From: Xanthostigma xanthostigma
Lineage: Eukaryota; Arthropoda; Insecta; Raphidioptera; Raphidiidae
Reading direction: 5' to 3'
Length of the DNA stretch: 64,000 nucleotides
Assembly (NCBI GenBank): GCA_963575645.1
Contig: OY754470.1
Span: 29,680,501 to 29,744,500, forward strand
In this document: one piece after another, positions 61,786-64,000 of the stretch
Layout: every line of letters starts with the position of its first letter
Numbering within the stretch: the first letter of the stretch is position 1
Program-made: the position numbers and the translations under genes
Notes under the pieces: model-generated
What the model was told of the DNA's origin: nothing
The model's input: only the letters and a program-made list of their open reading frames with translations
Databases searched by the model: none

Positions 61786-62377
61786 TGTAACAAAACTGTT
61801 CTTGTTCGTGGAGGAAAATATTTATTTACAATAGTATAACGTTAACAAAACAAATAAACAATTCTAACTAATAAAATAAAATTATAAGTATATGTAATAA
61901 AGAATACAAAGTCACTATTTATGTACACAAGAACACTATACAACTATATACTCAAGATTATTTATGTTAAACTAGATTTATATAAATGAAATAAATGGTC
62001 TATCAACCACTTCGCACTATTTATTTTGCGCACTGTTTATTGACACTGTTCATATATCTATTTATCTCAGCAGTTACCTCAGTACTGTTCACGGTACTGA
62101 CTGTCAATTTATGTCACAACTATTTGTCGATTGTTAACTCGATAAAACACATGATACCGAACTGTTCGTCCACTATCGCGGGGATATATATATATGCGCT
62201 GGATAGTTCTTTCTTTTTCTTGCATTCATCGTTGTCTAGAATTTGGCAACAAATCCTTTTTATCTACGCACATTATTATTGTGTAAACAACGAAGCCGAT
62301 TGTTGTGTGTCATTGTTATGAACCGATTTTTGTCTCACGAAATTCTTTGTCGTCGCCTACTGGGGGCCTCTGTTACA
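61786..62377 (+). mobile_element. Solo LTR with perfect 4-bp target duplication
   Basis: It starts TGTAACAAAACTGTTCTTG and ends GGGGCCTCTGTTACA, flanked by ATAT on both sides (61782-61785 and 62378-62381). No internal region is present, so it arose by LTR-LTR recombination. The superfamily (BEL/Pao or Gypsy by target size) is undecided. Confidence 0.88.
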
Positions 62378-62395
62378 ATATAAACTTTCTTCTCT

Positions 62396-62640
62396 TTATT
62401 TCAGTGCCGTTAAACCACCTGTATAATTAATGAGAGTTCGTTTATGAAATGCTCTTCCGTACAGGTAATACACTACTCTGGTATTGATCCACACAAAAAG
62501 CAAACAGACCAGCTTTACCTGTTCGTCACACACTGGTCTGTTATGCGTGTTATAAACCCGGGATTCGAACTGGGAACGAACGAGCATTCCCTTTATACGA
62601 TGCCCGGAGTGTAGGCCACCATCACACGTCGATGTCAAAA
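62396..62640 (-). repeat. Unassigned repeat-like segment with B-box
   Basis: The minus strand has AGTTCGAATCCC at 62560-62571, a Pol III B-box, within an 80-codon frame that matches nothing. No A box could be placed. It is possibly SINE-derived. Confidence 0.3.
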
Positions 62641-63010
62641 CGCGTTTTCTATTATTAGATTAGAATCGATTTAACGGTACGTACTTCATGTTATCTATTT
62701 TTTATTCCTATAAACGTCTATTTGATTTTTCGTTCACGGATTTCATTCTGACATGTGGAAAGGTGATGGAAAGATATTAAACTATTTTAGTACAAGAATA
62801 AAGTTGATCAGGTTCCATAAGGAATACAGTCGAACCGGGACAAGCAAGGGTTCAAGAGACCGCGATCTCTTTTTCGCTTGTGGAGGTTTTTCACTAACCC
62901 GAGTTTCTAACTTATAGAGGTACAGGAGTGGCCTTTCTCACTTATAGAGGTCTATAAAAATACAGCAAATATGTAGTGATAAACATGTATGTACGAGCCC
63001 CGTCCCACTT
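62641..63010. other. Non-coding DNA left of the Tc1 element
   Basis: Two phrases of CTTATAGAGGT about 35 bp apart near 62910-62950. Nothing else is recognised. Confidence 0.35.
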
Positions 63011-63233
63011 CAGTTGGCCCACTTACAAAAAACTCAATTATTAGTCCTCAATTAACAGAAATCGAAACACTAGCGTAATATAGGTATTTTTTATTTTGTA
63101 CCAAATATTTTACAGACTTTTTACACAACCTAAGCCTACTAGATAATATATTCTTACTAAGATAAAAAATTAAATAGAAAACCGAATAAAATATGCATTC
63201 AGACAAACTAAAACTCGAAACGTATTTCAAAAG

Positions 63234-64000
63234 TTACCATTGGGTAACATCACCTTTATTGGTTATAACGGCCATTATTCTTCGAGGCATAGTATTAACT
63301 AAATTCTGGCAGTCTTGTGGAGTAAAGTTATCCCATATTTCTTTGAGTTTTTGTCTTAGATCTGAGACCGATCTAGCGGGAGTAACACGTAAGCGTTTTT
63401 TCATTTCATGCCAAAGTGTTTCAATTGGGGACAAGTCAGGGCTACTGGAAACCCACTCTAAGAGTGGAATAGTGTTCTCTGAGAACCATTTTTTAGCTTT
63501 TTTTGATGTATGGCAGGCAGCTCCGTCTTGCTGAAAAATAAAATTCTCTCCAGAGACCAAAACTTCTTCCATTGTTGGCAGCAGAGACTCTTCTAATATG
63601 TTTAAATATTTGTCTGTATTAACAATGCCATCAATAAAGTGCAGTTTTCCTACACCTCTTGCAGACATTGAGCCCCATACCATAACAGATGCTGGAAATT
63701 TCACTTTCCTTTTTAAACAGTCGGGATGGTATGCTTCATTTTTTTGACGAATAACTCTGCTCCGACTGTCACCTACACAAACTTCAAACCGAGACTCATC
63801 ACTCCAATGTATGCTGTTCCACTGTTCAAAATTCCAATTTTTGTGTTCTTTTGCCCATTGCAATCTGTTTTTCTTTTGTTTCTGTGTCAACAATGGCTTT
63901 TCCTTAGCCTAAACAAATTACGTATGTTAGTTTTTTGCAAATTTAAATTTAAGACAGCGGATTAAAAATATGAGTAATACCTTGTACGTTCCAAATCCTA
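63234..64000 (-). CDS. Tc1-like (DD34E) transposase, possibly with a 72-bp intron, truncated by the window
   Basis: The minus frame below 63908 runs uninterrupted to a stop at 63234. It carries the DDE catalytic triad: D in HWSDESRFEV, D in FQQDGAACHTS, and E in SPIETLW. There are exactly 34 residues between the second D and the E, which defines the Tc1 family. Upstream, GFGTYK (63981-64000) and AKEKPLLTQK (from 63908) would be contiguous in a Tc1 transposase. They are separated by 63909-63980, which begins gtatta and ends tttgtttag in phase 0. The N-terminal DNA-binding domain is outside the window. A candidate element end is CAGTTGGCCCACTTACAAAA near 63011. No stop or frameshift is seen, so this may be a young copy. 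Confidence 0.88.

Noticed and set aside
24096-64000. VAChT nested upstream of the first visible ChAT exon.
   Set aside because: No long hydrophobic frame or transporter motif was found on either strand. A VAChT with many small introns cannot be excluded.

Overview
This window is nuclear DNA from an insect, very probably a moth or butterfly. It is AT-rich and intron-bearing, and it is packed with transposon debris. The lepidopteran assignment rests on dispersed repeats I recall as typical of that order: the family beginning ACCGGCCAAGTG near 20998, and the 'TTTTTAACCGACTTCAACAA..GGAGGAGG' family near 10006 and 48420. The protein similarities are consistent with this. It is a judgement from memory, not a database result.

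The one clear host gene is choline O-acetyltransferase (ChAT), on the minus strand. Ten coding exons can be placed with GT..AG boundaries: 23901-24095, 8899-9071, 7214-7406, 6138-6315, 4791-5035, 3061-3293, 2871-2993, 1705-1921, 1284-1496 and 594-809. They join in phase to exactly 1,986 nt, which is 661 residues plus a stop. Only the extreme N-terminus is missing. The last nine exons lie within 8.5 kb. A 14.8-kb intron (9072-23900) separates them from the first visible exon. The roughly 40 kb upstream of 24095 is inferred to be more 5' intron and regulatory DNA of the same locus. The vesicular acetylcholine transporter gene, normally nested in the first ChAT intron, was not found.

The 14.8-kb intron carries a plus-strand ORF (14148-14933) with BTB/POZ-like features. 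Otherwise it holds fold-back elements, a solo LTR, hAT-type elements with target duplications, and a LINE fragment. The DNA upstream of 24095 holds a broken Penelope-like element with a GIY-YIG domain, tRNA-derived SINEs, a multi-copy terminal-inverted-repeat family, a 251-bp triplicate, CR1-like LINE 3' ends with microsatellite tails, a Harbinger-type MITE, another solo LTR, and a Tc1-like transposase at the right edge.

Two patterns stand out. Seven short motifs from four repeat families share the layout CTGANGA - one base - paired helix - GAAACGTH. This is the catalytic core of a hammerhead ribozyme, and the helix is kept although its sequence differs completely between families. Three of these lie in the sense orientation inside the large ChAT intron. 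Second, 38401-40481 is an 18-unit array with an exact 120-bp period, in which 15 units carry the palindrome TGACGTCA (a perfect CRE/bZIP site).
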